The notes under the pieces were generated by a model. It was not told where the DNA came from. It made no database searches and worked only from the letters and a program-made list of their open reading frames with translations. 64,000 nucleotides of DNA from JAEUJM01 sp044221555 (GTDB lineage: Bacteria > Actinomycetota > Acidimicrobiia > Acidimicrobiales > DATDAH01): the NCBI GenBank assembly GCA_044221555.1, contig JBGAOY010000017.1:1-64000 (forward strand), written 5' to 3'. Position 1 is the stretch's first letter, and every line of letters starts with the position of its first letter. Made by a program: the position numbers and the translations under genes. This document shows positions 16,331 through 24,093 of this stretch, one piece after another.

Positions 16331-17368
16331 TCACCAGCGGTTGCGGGCCTCCTCGGCGAAGCCCACCACGCCGTCGAAGGCGACCTGCTCCCCGTCGTCG
16401 GTGGTGAGGCGCCCCGCCCAGGTGCCGAACACCTGGTGCACCTCCATCGACAGCACGCCCAGGCTCGTGCGCGAGTGCTTGTCGTGGACGGGGGTGAGCA
16501 CGGCGTCCACCCGCCCGTCGACCGGGTCGTGCACCCGCCACGGCCGGGTGGGGTGGTCCCAGTCGTAGTCCCAGGTGAGCTCGTGGTGGAGCTTCGAGAG
16601 GCGGCCGTCGATGCACAGGCCGTTCTCGGTGTGGCCGGTGCCCTCGGTCCACTTCCCCCCGAACTGCAGGCCGACCAGGCGCCCGTCGCCGGCCCGCCCC
16701 GAGGCCGCCGCCCAGTTCCACCGGATCCGGTACGGCCAGATCCCGCGGCCCAGGTCGAGCGTGCCGAATGCCTCGTCGGGCGATCCCTCGTCGCCGCCGA
16801 CCCCGTGCACGGTGTCGCCGAGGCGCACCTCACCGTGGGCGGGACGGGTGTTCTGCTTCGAGGTGTACTGGAAGCGCCGGTCGGACCAGGGGATCACCAC
16901 GTTGAGCGACTCGTGGCCCGCGGGCTTCTCGACGAGGAGCTCCACGTCGAGCGGCCCGTGGGGCGTGGACGCGGCGCGGGCCACCAGGCGGGTGTGGCCG
17001 GCCGCGGTCTCGTCGACGGTGACGGCCAGGCCGCCCCGCTCGATGGCCATGCGGCCGGTGCAGGGCTGGTCGGGCAGGGTGAGCCCGCGGGCGAAGGGCA
17101 CCGCCCGGGTCAGGTCGACCTCGATGCCGGTCGAGGGCTGCAGCAGCCAGACCCCGGCCAGCCCGAGGTAGTCCACGTCGGCATAGGTGATCGACACGTA
17201 GAGGTCGGGGGCGGTGACGCACCAGTAGTCCCACCGCTTCTTGCGCCCCGGCGACCCGTGGAGGTTGGCCCGGTGCAGGGGCCGGCGCGACCAACCGCGG
17301 GCGGCGGGCGACAGGCGGCCGCGTCCGTCGCACAGGTCGACCGGGCCGGTGAGCTCGCGCTCCACCAC
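16331..17368 (-). CDS. DUF2804 family protein
   Basis: A 345-residue conserved protein. The start of the DUF2804 domain is clear (TGPVDLCDGRGRLSPAARGW, then PLHRANLHGSPGRKKRWDYW), and the rest is rich in aromatic beta-strand motifs (WPYRIRWNWAAASG, GLQFGGKWTEGTG), resembling hydroxyneurosporene-synthase/CrtC-like lipocalin-type barrels. The biochemical role is unknown. GTG at 17368 or the next GTG at 17365 are the only sensible starts; the frame is open upstream but overlaps the preceding gene, whose stop is 25 nt away. The short gap suggests one operon with the coiled-coil and cupredoxin genes. Confidence 0.78.
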   Translation of the reverse strand: MVERELTGPVDLCDGRGRLSPAARGWSRRPLHRANLHGSPGRKKRWDYWCVTAPDLYVSITYADVDYLGLAGVWLLQPSTGIEVDLTRAVPFARGLTLPDQPCTGRMAIERGGLAVTVDETAAGHTRLVARAASTPHGPLDVELLVEKPAGHESLNVVIPWSDRRFQYTSKQNTRPAHGEVRLGDTVHGVGGDEGSPDEAFGTLDLGRGIWPYRIRWNWAAASGRAGDGRLVGLQFGGKWTEGTGHTENGLCIDGRLSKLHHELTWDYDWDHPTRPWRVHDPVDGRVDAVLTPVHDKHSRTSLGVLSMEVHQVFGTWAGRLTTDDGEQVAFDGVVGFAEEARNRW

Positions 17369-17393
17369 CGGGCCTGGTCCGGCATCACCCTGC

Positions 17394-17840
17394 TCACTCG
17401 GGCCCGGCGTCGCCCTCACCGTTCCCGTCACCCTCACCCTCCCCGTCGCCACCGTGCTCGCCGGCCGAGGTCTCGGGATCGTCGCCGTCCCCGGTGTGGC
17501 CGCCGTCGCCTCGCAGGCCGAGGCGGCGCAGCGTGTCGTTGGCCCACATGGCCGGCCCCACCGTGACCTCGAGGGCATCGACCAGTCGGCGGACCTGGTG
17601 GGTCAGCTCGCCCACGTCGCCGAGCGTGTCGGCCATGCCACCCCGGAGGTCGTCCACCCCCACCACGACATGGCTGAAGCGGTCGATGGCGCCGTCGAGC
17701 TTGGCGATGGTGCCGTCCAGGCTGCTCAGCGTGGCGTGCATGTGGTCGACCGTGGCGTTGAGCCGGTCGAGCGTCTCGTCGACGGAGAGCACGGCGTCGG
17801 CCACCCGCCGGGCGCGCGACGCCGGACGGTCGCTGGTCAT
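17394..17840 (-). CDS. Hypothetical coiled-coil protein with Gly/Asp/Glu tail
   Basis: A 148-residue protein that I do not recognise. Residues about 15-95 form heptad-rich helices (VDETLDRLNATVDHMHATL, then LDGTIAKLDGAIDRF), like small phasin-type or DUF948-like helical proteins. The tail after residue 112 is made of GD/GE repeats with no hydrophobic stretch, and there is no signal peptide. It is 46 nt downstream of the cupredoxin lipoprotein gene and 25 nt upstream of the DUF2804 gene, so it is probably co-transcribed. Confidence 0.65.
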   Translation of the reverse strand: MTSDRPASRARRVADAVLSVDETLDRLNATVDHMHATLSSLDGTIAKLDGAIDRFSHVVVGVDDLRGGMADTLGDVGELTHQVRRLVDALEVTVGPAMWANDTLRRLGLRGDGGHTGDGDDPETSAGEHGGDGEGEGDGNGEGDAGPE

Positions 17841-17886
17841 GGTCGGTGACCGTACCCCCAGCGGGCGGGCCCCGGGCCCGTCGCGG

Positions 17887-18465
17887 TCAGCCCGTCACCG
17901 TGAACGGGGTGATCATGCCTTCCTCGACGTGGCTCACGACGGTGCCGTCGTCCTCTTCCTCGAGGATGTTGCACAGCAGTGTGTAGTCGCCGGCCTCGAG
18001 GGCGAAGGTGCCGGCGCAGGTGGAGTCGGCGGGGAACGGTGCGATCTCGCCCACGAAGGCGTCGTCGCCCAGCGCCTCCTCGTCGACGCGCCCCTCCACG
18101 ATCTCGAGGCTGTCGGGGGTGCCCTTCACCACCAGCATCTCGTGGGGCTCGGTGCCCTCGTTGCTGGCGTCGAACTCGACGTTGCCGGCCGCCACCTCGT
18201 CGGGGTCGGCCGTCACCGAGAACTCGTCGAGGGTGACCGCAACCTCGGCGTCGGCGGTGAGGTCGTCGCCCACCGGGGAGCACTCGGCGGTGGCGGTCGA
18301 GCCGCTCCCACTCCCACTTCCGCTCCCCGACGCGGAGCCGTCGGAGCGCACGCCGGCGCCGTCGTCGGTGCAGGCGGCGGCGAGGCCGAGGGTGAGGACG
18401 ACGGCCAGGCCGGCCAGGCCGACGCGGGCGGCACGGGGCGCGGTGCGGATGGGTGGTGTGGCCAT
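17887..18465 (-). CDS. Cupredoxin-fold lipoprotein
   Basis: A 192-residue exported protein. A hydrophobic signal (residues 14-31) ends in LAAAC, so Cys32 is the likely lipidated residue, followed by a Ser/Gly linker. The mature domain has the plastocyanin order of type-1 copper ligands: H108 (EPHEM), C165 (LLCN), H179 (VSH) and M184 (EGM). It should sit on the outer face of the membrane and carry electrons or bind copper. The Cys-His spacing is longer than in plastocyanin because of an acidic EEEDDG insert, so copper binding is inferred. The start lies 8 nt behind TAACGT, with a palindrome over the -35 region. Confidence 0.8.
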   Translation of the reverse strand: MATPPIRTAPRAARVGLAGLAVVLTLGLAAACTDDGAGVRSDGSASGSGSGSGSGSTATAECSPVGDDLTADAEVAVTLDEFSVTADPDEVAAGNVEFDASNEGTEPHEMLVVKGTPDSLEIVEGRVDEEALGDDAFVGEIAPFPADSTCAGTFALEAGDYTLLCNILEEEDDGTVVSHVEEGMITPFTVTG

Positions 18466-18473
18466 GGCCGACA

Positions 18474-18513
18474 ACGTTAACCAAGCGGGCAAATCAAGTA
18501 AAGCTGGCTTTAC
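18474..18513 (-). promoter_or_regulatory. Promoter and operator of the cupredoxin lipoprotein gene
   Basis: On the minus strand TAACGT (18474-18479) ends 8 nt before the ATG, and TTTACT (18497-18502) stands 17 nt further up as a -35. The palindrome GTAAAGCCAGCTTTAC (18498-18513, 7-nt arms) overlaps that -35, a typical repressor position. The stretch is AT-rich for this genome. Confidence 0.6.
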
Positions 18514-18554
18514 AACCTCGGGGCAGGCCCCTCGCACCGGTGGGCGACCTCGTG

Positions 18555-19628
18555 TCAGGGTCGGACCTCGTAGTAGAGGTTGGCGGGATCGTCGAAGTCG
18601 TGGAGGGTGAAGCGGGTGAAGCCCGCGTCCCTGGTCATGGCCTCGGCCACCTCGGTGCTGAAGCCGACCGTGCCCAGGCCCGCGCCCCCCGGCTCCGACA
18701 GCGCCGACGACATGCACGACGTGATCGAGAACCCGTAGAACATGGCCAGCATGGGGTTGCGGCGGTCGGCGGGCCAGGAGCCGCTGCACCGGATGTCCTT
18801 GATGAGCCAGGTGCCGTCGTCGGCGATGGCGCGCCGGATCGCGGCGATGGCGTCGGCGGGCCTGGTCATGTCGTGCAGGCAGTCGAAGGTGAGCACCAGG
18901 CCGAACCCGTGGTCGGCGGGCAGCTCCTCCGCTCGCTGGGGGTGGAGGGTGACGTTGTCCAGGCCCAGCGCCTCGACCCTCCCGGCGGCCCGCTCCAGCG
19001 CGTGGCGCGACAGCTCGTAGCCGTGGAAGCGCGACGCTGGGAAGGCCTCGGCCAGGGCGGTGAGGGCCACGCCGGCGCCGCAGCCCACGTCGGCCACCTC
19101 GATGCCGGCGCGCAACCCGTCGACCACGCCGTCGAGGGCCGGGATGATCTGGGGCACCAGGGCGATGCGGGCCCACGGCCCGAGCATGCGCTCGGTGCGG
19201 TGGGCGCCGGCCGGTCCCAGGCGGTCGTAGGGCAGGCCCACGCCGGTGCGGAAGGCGTCGGCGAGGTCGTCGACGACGGACGCGTCGATCGGTGCGGTGA
19301 AGGCGCCGGCCGCGAAGGCCAGGCTCGTGTCCTCCGCCACCAGCACCTCGGCGCCCTCGGGCGTGAGCTCGAACCACTCGCCGTCGGCCGACGAGAGCAG
19401 GTCGGCGGCGGCGTTGCCCCGCAGCCACTCGAGCACCCAGCGCTCGTGCAGGCCCGTGGAGGACGCCAGCCCCGCGGCCGTCACCGGGCCCGCGCCGGCG
19501 AGGGCGCGGTAGAGGCCGAGGCGGTCGCCCAGGTGGATCAGCAGCGACACCATCTCGCCCTGCTTGTACCCCCAGACCCGGAACGCGAACAGGCCGACGG
19601 CCTCGGGATCAGGTGTCGTCATCGCCAT
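18555..19628 (-). CDS. SAM-dependent methyltransferase with N-terminal winged helix (Rv2258c-like)
   Basis: A protein of about 357 residues. An N-terminal winged-helix dimerisation domain (about 10-95, with GLYRALAGAGPVTAAGLA and ERWVLEWLRGNAAADLL) is followed by a Rossmann methyltransferase domain with motif I IEVADVGCGAGVALTAL (about 180). The layout matches the mycobacterial Rv2258c family of small-molecule methyltransferases; the acceptor is unknown. The start could be 19628 or the ATG at 19622; either overlaps the end of the universal stress gene by 14-20 nt, which points to coupling with that gene. Confidence 0.75.
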   Translation of the reverse strand: MAMTTPDPEAVGLFAFRVWGYKQGEMVSLLIHLGDRLGLYRALAGAGPVTAAGLASSTGLHERWVLEWLRGNAAADLLSSADGEWFELTPEGAEVLVAEDTSLAFAAGAFTAPIDASVVDDLADAFRTGVGLPYDRLGPAGAHRTERMLGPWARIALVPQIIPALDGVVDGLRAGIEVADVGCGAGVALTALAEAFPASRFHGYELSRHALERAAGRVEALGLDNVTLHPQRAEELPADHGFGLVLTFDCLHDMTRPADAIAAIRRAIADDGTWLIKDIRCSGSWPADRRNPMLAMFYGFSITSCMSSALSEPGGAGLGTVGFSTEVAEAMTRDAGFTRFTLHDFDDPANLYYEVRP

Positions 19629-20514
19629 GGGGTACCACAACCACCGGGCACGGAGCGTGCTCGGCGCACTGCTGGCTTACCGAGCCCAGCAGCAGGCCGG
19701 CGAAGCCGCCCCGTCCCCGGCTGCCCACCACGAGGAGCCCGGCGCCCGCGGCGCGCCGCAGGAGGCCGCCCGTGGCCGGCGCCTCGATCGGCTCCAGCCC
19801 GATCTCGGCCGGCCGGGGGTCGACATCGGCCAGCACCCGCTCGGTGACCTCACCGAGCTCGTGCCGGGCCTGCTCGACGAACGCGCCGGCGTCGCGGGGA
19901 GCGATCGCCACCCCTTCCGGCGGGACCGCGATCGGCGTCCACCAGGTGCGGACCACCGCGAGCCGGGCCTGGCGCCGGCCCGCCTCCTCCGCGGCCCAGC
20001 GCAGCGCCGCTTCGGCGCCGGCCGACCCGTCGACGCCCACGACCACGTCGCCGGCACCGGGTGGCGGTGCGTCGCCCGGGACGACGGCCACCGGGCAGGG
20101 GGCGTGCTCGGTGCACTGCTGGCTGACCGAGCCCAGCAGCAGGCCGGCGAACCCACCGCGTCCGCGTCGGCCCACCACCAGGAGGTCGGCGGCGGCGGCG
20201 GCCCGGGACCGCAGGACCGTCGACGCGTTGCCGAGCACCGCCTCGCTCGTGACCGACGGCGGTCGGGCGGGAGCGGCCGCCAGGACGAGCTCGGTCTCCT
20301 CGGTCACGATCCGGTGAGCGGCCTCCTCGAACGCAGCAGGGTCGATCGTGCCGGCCAGCGACCCGATGTCGGCGACCAGCACCGGCGGTTCCCAGGTGGT
20401 GAGCACGGTGAGCGGTGCCTGGCGGACCACGGCCTCGCCGATCGCCCAGCCGAGGGCATGGCGAGCGCCGTCGGAGCCGTCGATGCCGACCACGATGCCG
20501 CCTGCAGGTTCCAT
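19609..20514 (-). CDS. Tandem-domain universal stress protein
   Basis: A 301-residue protein with two Usp domains (about 5-146 and 152-297). Each opens with a VVVGxDGS strand-loop and ends with the ATP-binding pattern GRRGRGGFAGLLLGSVS or GSRGRGGFAGLLLGSVS, followed by CPVxVVP. Proteins with this double layout are cytosolic ATP-binding stress factors, widely regulated by hypoxia or starvation in actinobacteria. The two GSVSQQC segments are nearly identical at DNA level, showing recent duplication or conversion. The stop overlaps the methyltransferase start. Confidence 0.9.
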   Translation of the reverse strand: MEPAGGIVVGIDGSDGARHALGWAIGEAVVRQAPLTVLTTWEPPVLVADIGSLAGTIDPAAFEEAAHRIVTEETELVLAAAPARPPSVTSEAVLGNASTVLRSRAAAAADLLVVGRRGRGGFAGLLLGSVSQQCTEHAPCPVAVVPGDAPPPGAGDVVVGVDGSAGAEAALRWAAEEAGRRQARLAVVRTWWTPIAVPPEGVAIAPRDAGAFVEQARHELGEVTERVLADVDPRPAEIGLEPIEAPATGGLLRRAAGAGLLVVGSRGRGGFAGLLLGSVSQQCAEHAPCPVVVVPHGDDDT

Positions 20515-20614
20515 CGCGACAGCGTGGCCCCGTGCTGACGCGCAGGCAAGGGCCGGAGGTCCTCCGCGTGCGCGTGCGCTTGCACCGGCGTGTCGGGTGG
20601 GGGATGGTCGCGCC

Positions 20615-21613
20615 ATGCGTGCGTGGGTGGTGCGGTCGCCGGGCCCCGTCGACGGGCATCCCCTCGAGCTCATCGATCGCGAGCCGCCGTCGCCGGGCCC
20701 GGGCGAGGTGCGGGTGCGGGTGTCGGTCTGCGGCGTGTGCCGCACCGACCTCCACCTGGCCGAGGGCGACCTCGCGCCGCACGCGGACGCGGTGGTGCCC
20801 GGCCACGAGGTGGTCGGGGTGGTCGACGCGCTCGGGCCGGATGCCGAGCGGTTCTCACTCGGCGAGCGGATCGGCATCGCCTGGCTCCGGCACACGTGCG
20901 GCACCTGCCGGTTCTGCCGCCGGGGCGCCGAGAACCTGTGTCTCACCCCGCAGTTCACCGGGTGGGACGCCGACGGCGGCTACGCCGAGCAGGCCGTGGT
21001 GGACGAGCGCTTCGCCTACAGCGTGCCCGACCGCTTCGACGACGCCCAGGTGGCGCCGCTGCTGTGCGCGGGGATCATCGGCTTCCGGGCCCTCCGCCGG
21101 GCCGACCTTCCCGCCGGCGGGCACCTGGGCATCTACGGGTTCGGGGGCTCGGCGCACCTCGCCGCGCAGGTGGCACTGGCCGAGGGGGCCACCGTGCACG
21201 TCATGACCCGATCGGCCGACGCCCGGCGCCTGGCCCTGGACCTGGGCGCGGCGTCGGCCGGCGACACCTTCGACCGGCCCCCGGTGCCGCTCGACTCGGC
21301 CATCGTGTTCGCCCCCGCCGGCGAGATCGTGCCCGCCGCCCTCGAGGCGCTCGACCGGGGCGGAACCCTGGCCATCGCGGGGATCCACCTCAGCGACGTC
21401 CCGTCCCTCGACTACGCCCGGCACCTGTTCCAGGAGCGTCAGGTGCGCAGCGTCACCGCCAACACCCGCGCGGACGGCGAGGAGTTCCTGGCCGTGGCCG
21501 ACCGCATCGGCATCTCGGTGCACACCGAGCCGTACCCGCTGGAGCGAGCCGACGAGGCCCTCGCCGACCTGGCCCACGACCGCGTCACCGGCGCCGCCGT
21601 GCTGACCGTCTGA
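20615..21613 (+). CDS. Zinc-dependent alcohol dehydrogenase (MDR family)
   Basis: A 332-residue medium-chain dehydrogenase. The catalytic zinc site is seen in VCGVCRTDLHLAEGD and VPGHEVVG, and the structural zinc site in HTCGTCRFCRRGAENLC (four cysteines, about 95-110). The nucleotide loop is GIYGFGGSAHLAAQ near 171. The sequence is of the AdhP/AdhA propanol-preferring type acting on alcohols or aldehydes with NAD(P). The ATG at 20615 is the first Met of the domain; the open frame upstream overlaps the divergent stress gene. Substrate is not predictable. Confidence 0.87.
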   Translation: MRAWVVRSPGPVDGHPLELIDREPPSPGPGEVRVRVSVCGVCRTDLHLAEGDLAPHADAVVPGHEVVGVVDALGPDAERFSLGERIGIAWLRHTCGTCRFCRRGAENLCLTPQFTGWDADGGYAEQAVVDERFAYSVPDRFDDAQVAPLLCAGIIGFRALRRADLPAGGHLGIYGFGGSAHLAAQVALAEGATVHVMTRSADARRLALDLGAASAGDTFDRPPVPLDSAIVFAPAGEIVPAALEALDRGGTLAIAGIHLSDVPSLDYARHLFQERQVRSVTANTRADGEEFLAVADRIGISVHTEPYPLERADEALADLAHDRVTGAAVLTV

Positions 21614-21645
21614 CCCGCCGCCACCGGCGCCCCGCCACCGACGCA

Positions 21646-21665
21646 CCGCCAGATCGTTCTGGTGG
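21646..21665 (+). terminator. Candidate hairpin after the alcohol dehydrogenase gene
   Basis: CCGCCAG (21646-21652) can pair with CTGGTGG (21659-21665), with one G-U pair and a 6-nt loop, 32 nt after the stop. There is no T-tract, so this is only a possible terminator. Confidence 0.3.
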
Positions 21666-21710
21666 CTGGATCGTGACGCTCACGACAGGTGCGAGCCACC
21701 GGAAGCGCGC

Positions 21711-21739
21711 TTCGGCCGACGCCCCGCCGGGGGTAGGGT
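21711..21739 (+). promoter_or_regulatory. Promoter of the acyl-CoA synthetase gene
   Basis: TTCGGC (21711-21716), a 17-nt spacer and TAGGGT (21734-21739) form a plausible promoter; the ATG follows after 9 nt, so the mRNA would be leaderless. Confidence 0.5.
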
Positions 21740-21748
21740 CGCCGCGCC

Positions 21749-23410
21749 ATGGACTACCCAGAGGCGGTCGCCACCGTCACCGCCCCCGGCACGCCGTTCG
21801 AGACCACCACCATCGATGTGGACGGCCAGCGGCTCACGGCCTTCGCCAACGCGCCCGCCACGCTCCGCGACCTGGTGCGCACCACGGCGGCGCGGGGGGA
21901 CGCCACCTTCCTGGTGTACGAGGACGAGCGCTGGAGCTTCGCCCGGTTCAGCGAGGAGGTGGCCGCGCTGGGAGCGGCCCTGGTGGAGCGCTACGGCGTG
22001 GCGAAGGGCGACCGGGTGGCCATCGCCATGCGGAACTTCCCGGAGTGGGTGGTGTCGTTCGCGGCGGCCACCGCGGTGGGTGCGGTGTCGGTGTCGTTCA
22101 ACGCGTGGTGGACCGAGGAGGAGATGGACTACGCCCTCGGTGACTGCTCGCCCCGCGTCCTGATCGCTGATGCCGAGCGGGTCGAGCGGGCCCGGGCCTC
22201 GTGCGCCGAGCGCGACGTCGCGCTGGTGGGCGTGCGTTGTCCCGAGGCCGCGCCCGGCGTCGACCACTGGGCCGACGTGGTGCTGCCCGGCGCCCCCCTG
22301 CCCGACGTCGAGGTGGCCGCCGACGACGACGCCACCATCCTCTACACCTCGGGTACCACGGGTCACCCGAAGGGTGCGGTGTCGGTGAACCGGGCGGTGG
22401 TGCAGGCCCTGTTCGGCTTCGCCTGCCGCTCCGCTGTCGACCGCCTGCGGGCCGGCGGCGCCGCGCCGCCCGCCGGGCCACCGGTGTTCATCCTGGTGGT
22501 GCCGCTGTTCCACGTGACCGGCTGCGTGCCGGTGATGCTCAGCTGCCTGGTGGGTGGCCTGAAGCTGGTGATGATGCGCAAGTGGGACCCCGACCGGGCC
22601 CTCGAGCTGATCGAGCGCGAGCAGGTGACCAACTTCGTGGGGGTGCCCACCCAGAGCTGGGACCTGCTGGCCTCGCCCCGGTTCGCCGAGTTCGACACGT
22701 CCAGCCTCCGGGGCGTCGGCGGTGGCGGTGCGCCGGCGCCGCCCGAGTTGGTGAAGCGCGTCGCCGGTGGCTTCCCGACCGCCAGCCCGGGCATCGGCTA
22801 CGGCATGACCGAGACCAACGCCTACGGCCCGCAGAACGGCGGCGCCGACTACCTGGCCCACCCCACCAGCACCGGCCGGGCGACGCCCATCCTGCAGGTG
22901 GAGGTCCGCGACCCCGACGGCCGGGCCGTCCCTGTCGGCGAGCGCGGCGAGATCTGGTTCCGCGGCCCCAACCTCATCCGGGGGTACTGGAACAACCCCG
23001 AGGCCACCGCCGAGGTGCTCGTCGACGGCTGGCTGCGCAGCGGCGACATCGGCCGCATCGACGAGGAGGGTTTCGTCTACGTCGAGGACCGGGCCAAGGA
23101 CATGGTGCTGCGGGCCGGCGAGAACGTGTACTGCGCCGAGGTCGAGGCCGTCCTGTACGAGCACCCTGCGGTGCACGAGGCCGCGGTGTTCGGCGTGCCC
23201 GACGAGCGACTGGGCGAGGAGGTGGCCGCCGCGGTGATGCTGCGGGCCGGTGCCAACGCCACGGTCGAGGAACTGCAGGCCCACGTGGCCGAGCACCTGG
23301 CCGCGTTCAAGGTGCCCACCAAGGTCGTGCTGTGGTCCGAGCCGCTGCCCCGCAACGCCAGCGGCAAGATCCTCAAGCGCGAGCTCCGCGACCTCGTCGC
23401 CGACGCGTGA
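21749..23410 (+). CDS. Class I adenylate-forming acyl-CoA synthetase
   Basis: A 553-residue AMP-dependent synthetase/ligase that activates a carboxylic acid to its acyl-CoA. Landmarks are the phosphate loop YTSGTTGHPKGAV (about residues 200-212), GYGMTETN near 350, the YWNNPEATAEV and GDIGRIDEEGFVYVEDRAKD hinge region (about 430-450), and the C-terminal catalytic lysine in PRNASGKILKRELR near 540. The sequence is FadD-like rather than acetyl-CoA synthetase-like; chain length is unknown. The next gene, an acetyltransferase, begins 19 nt downstream and is probably co-transcribed. Confidence 0.88.
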   Translation: MDYPEAVATVTAPGTPFETTTIDVDGQRLTAFANAPATLRDLVRTTAARGDATFLVYEDERWSFARFSEEVAALGAALVERYGVAKGDRVAIAMRNFPEWVVSFAAATAVGAVSVSFNAWWTEEEMDYALGDCSPRVLIADAERVERARASCAERDVALVGVRCPEAAPGVDHWADVVLPGAPLPDVEVAADDDATILYTSGTTGHPKGAVSVNRAVVQALFGFACRSAVDRLRAGGAAPPAGPPVFILVVPLFHVTGCVPVMLSCLVGGLKLVMMRKWDPDRALELIEREQVTNFVGVPTQSWDLLASPRFAEFDTSSLRGVGGGGAPAPPELVKRVAGGFPTASPGIGYGMTETNAYGPQNGGADYLAHPTSTGRATPILQVEVRDPDGRAVPVGERGEIWFRGPNLIRGYWNNPEATAEVLVDGWLRSGDIGRIDEEGFVYVEDRAKDMVLRAGENVYCAEVEAVLYEHPAVHEAAVFGVPDERLGEEVAAAVMLRAGANATVEELQAHVAEHLAAFKVPTKVVLWSEPLPRNASGKILKRELRDLVADA

Positions 23411-23429
23411 CGCCCGACCTCGACGTCCC

Positions 23430-23966
23430 GTGAGCGTCCAGCTGATGATCCGGCCGCCCCGGCCGGCGGAGCTCGCCGCGGTGCAGCAGGTGGAGATCGC
23501 CGCCGGCCGCCTCTTCGCCGACGTGGGCATGGGCCTCGTGGCCGAGCACGAGCCGTTCACCACGTTCGAGCTCCAGGGCTTCCTCGACCGGGGTGCCTTC
23601 TGGGTCGCCACGCCCGTCGGCGGCGACCCTGTCGCCTACCTGCTGGTCGAGGCGGTCGACGGCTGCGCCCACGTCGAGCAGGTGTCAGTGCATCCGGACC
23701 ACGGCCGCCAGGGCATCGGCGCCCGGCTCATCGACACCGCCGAGGGATGGGCCGCGGCCCGCAGCCTGCCGGCGCTCACCCTCACCACCTTCTCGGAGGT
23801 GGCGTGGAACCGCCCCTACTACGAGCGCCTCGGGTTCCGGGTGCTCGCCGACGACGACATCACGCCGGGCCTGGCCGCCATCCGCACCTACGAGGACGAC
23901 ATCGGCCTCGACGCCTGGCCCCGGGTGTGCATGCGCCGCGACGTCGGCGCTCCGGGAACTGGCTGA
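23430..23966 (+). CDS. GNAT-family N-acetyltransferase
   Basis: A 178-residue acyltransferase. The GNAT motif A is visible in HVEQVSVHPDHGRQGIGARLIDTAE (read in two parts: VSVHPDHGRQGIGARLI holds the acetyl-CoA pyrophosphate loop) and motif B in NRPYYERLGFRVL. The acceptor is unknown. GTG at 23430 is taken as the start because it lies just after the synthetase gene; ATG at 23445 is an alternative. The last codons run into the first of two 50-bp palindromes, the TGA being shared with the repeat edge. Confidence 0.8.
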   Translation: MSVQLMIRPPRPAELAAVQQVEIAAGRLFADVGMGLVAEHEPFTTFELQGFLDRGAFWVATPVGGDPVAYLLVEAVDGCAHVEQVSVHPDHGRQGIGARLIDTAEGWAAARSLPALTLTTFSEVAWNRPYYERLGFRVLADDDITPGLAAIRTYEDDIGLDAWPRVCMRRDVGAPGTG

Positions 23967-24014
23967 ACTGGCGCCTGATCCTGTTGCCAGGGCCACCGAA
24001 TCGGGCGCCAGCTC
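23965..24014. repeat. 50-bp intergenic palindrome, copy 3
   Basis: GAACTGGCGCCTGAT (23965-23979) pairs with 24000-24014 at 13 of 15 positions around a 20-nt loop. It begins inside the acetyltransferase stop codon and is followed 61 nt later by copy 4. Confidence 0.8.
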
Positions 24015-24025
24015 AGGCACTGGCT

Positions 24026-24075
24026 GAACTGGCGCCTGATCCTGTCGTCAGGGCCGCCGAATCGGGCGCCAGTTC
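24026..24075. repeat. 50-bp intergenic palindrome, copy 4
   Basis: GAACTGGCGCCTGAT (24026-24040) pairs with ATCGGGCGCCAGTTC (24061-24075) at 14 of 15 positions. Together with copy 3 it makes a 61-bp tandem duplication between two convergent genes. Confidence 0.8.
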
Positions 24076-24093
24076 GAGGACGTTTCGGCTCGG

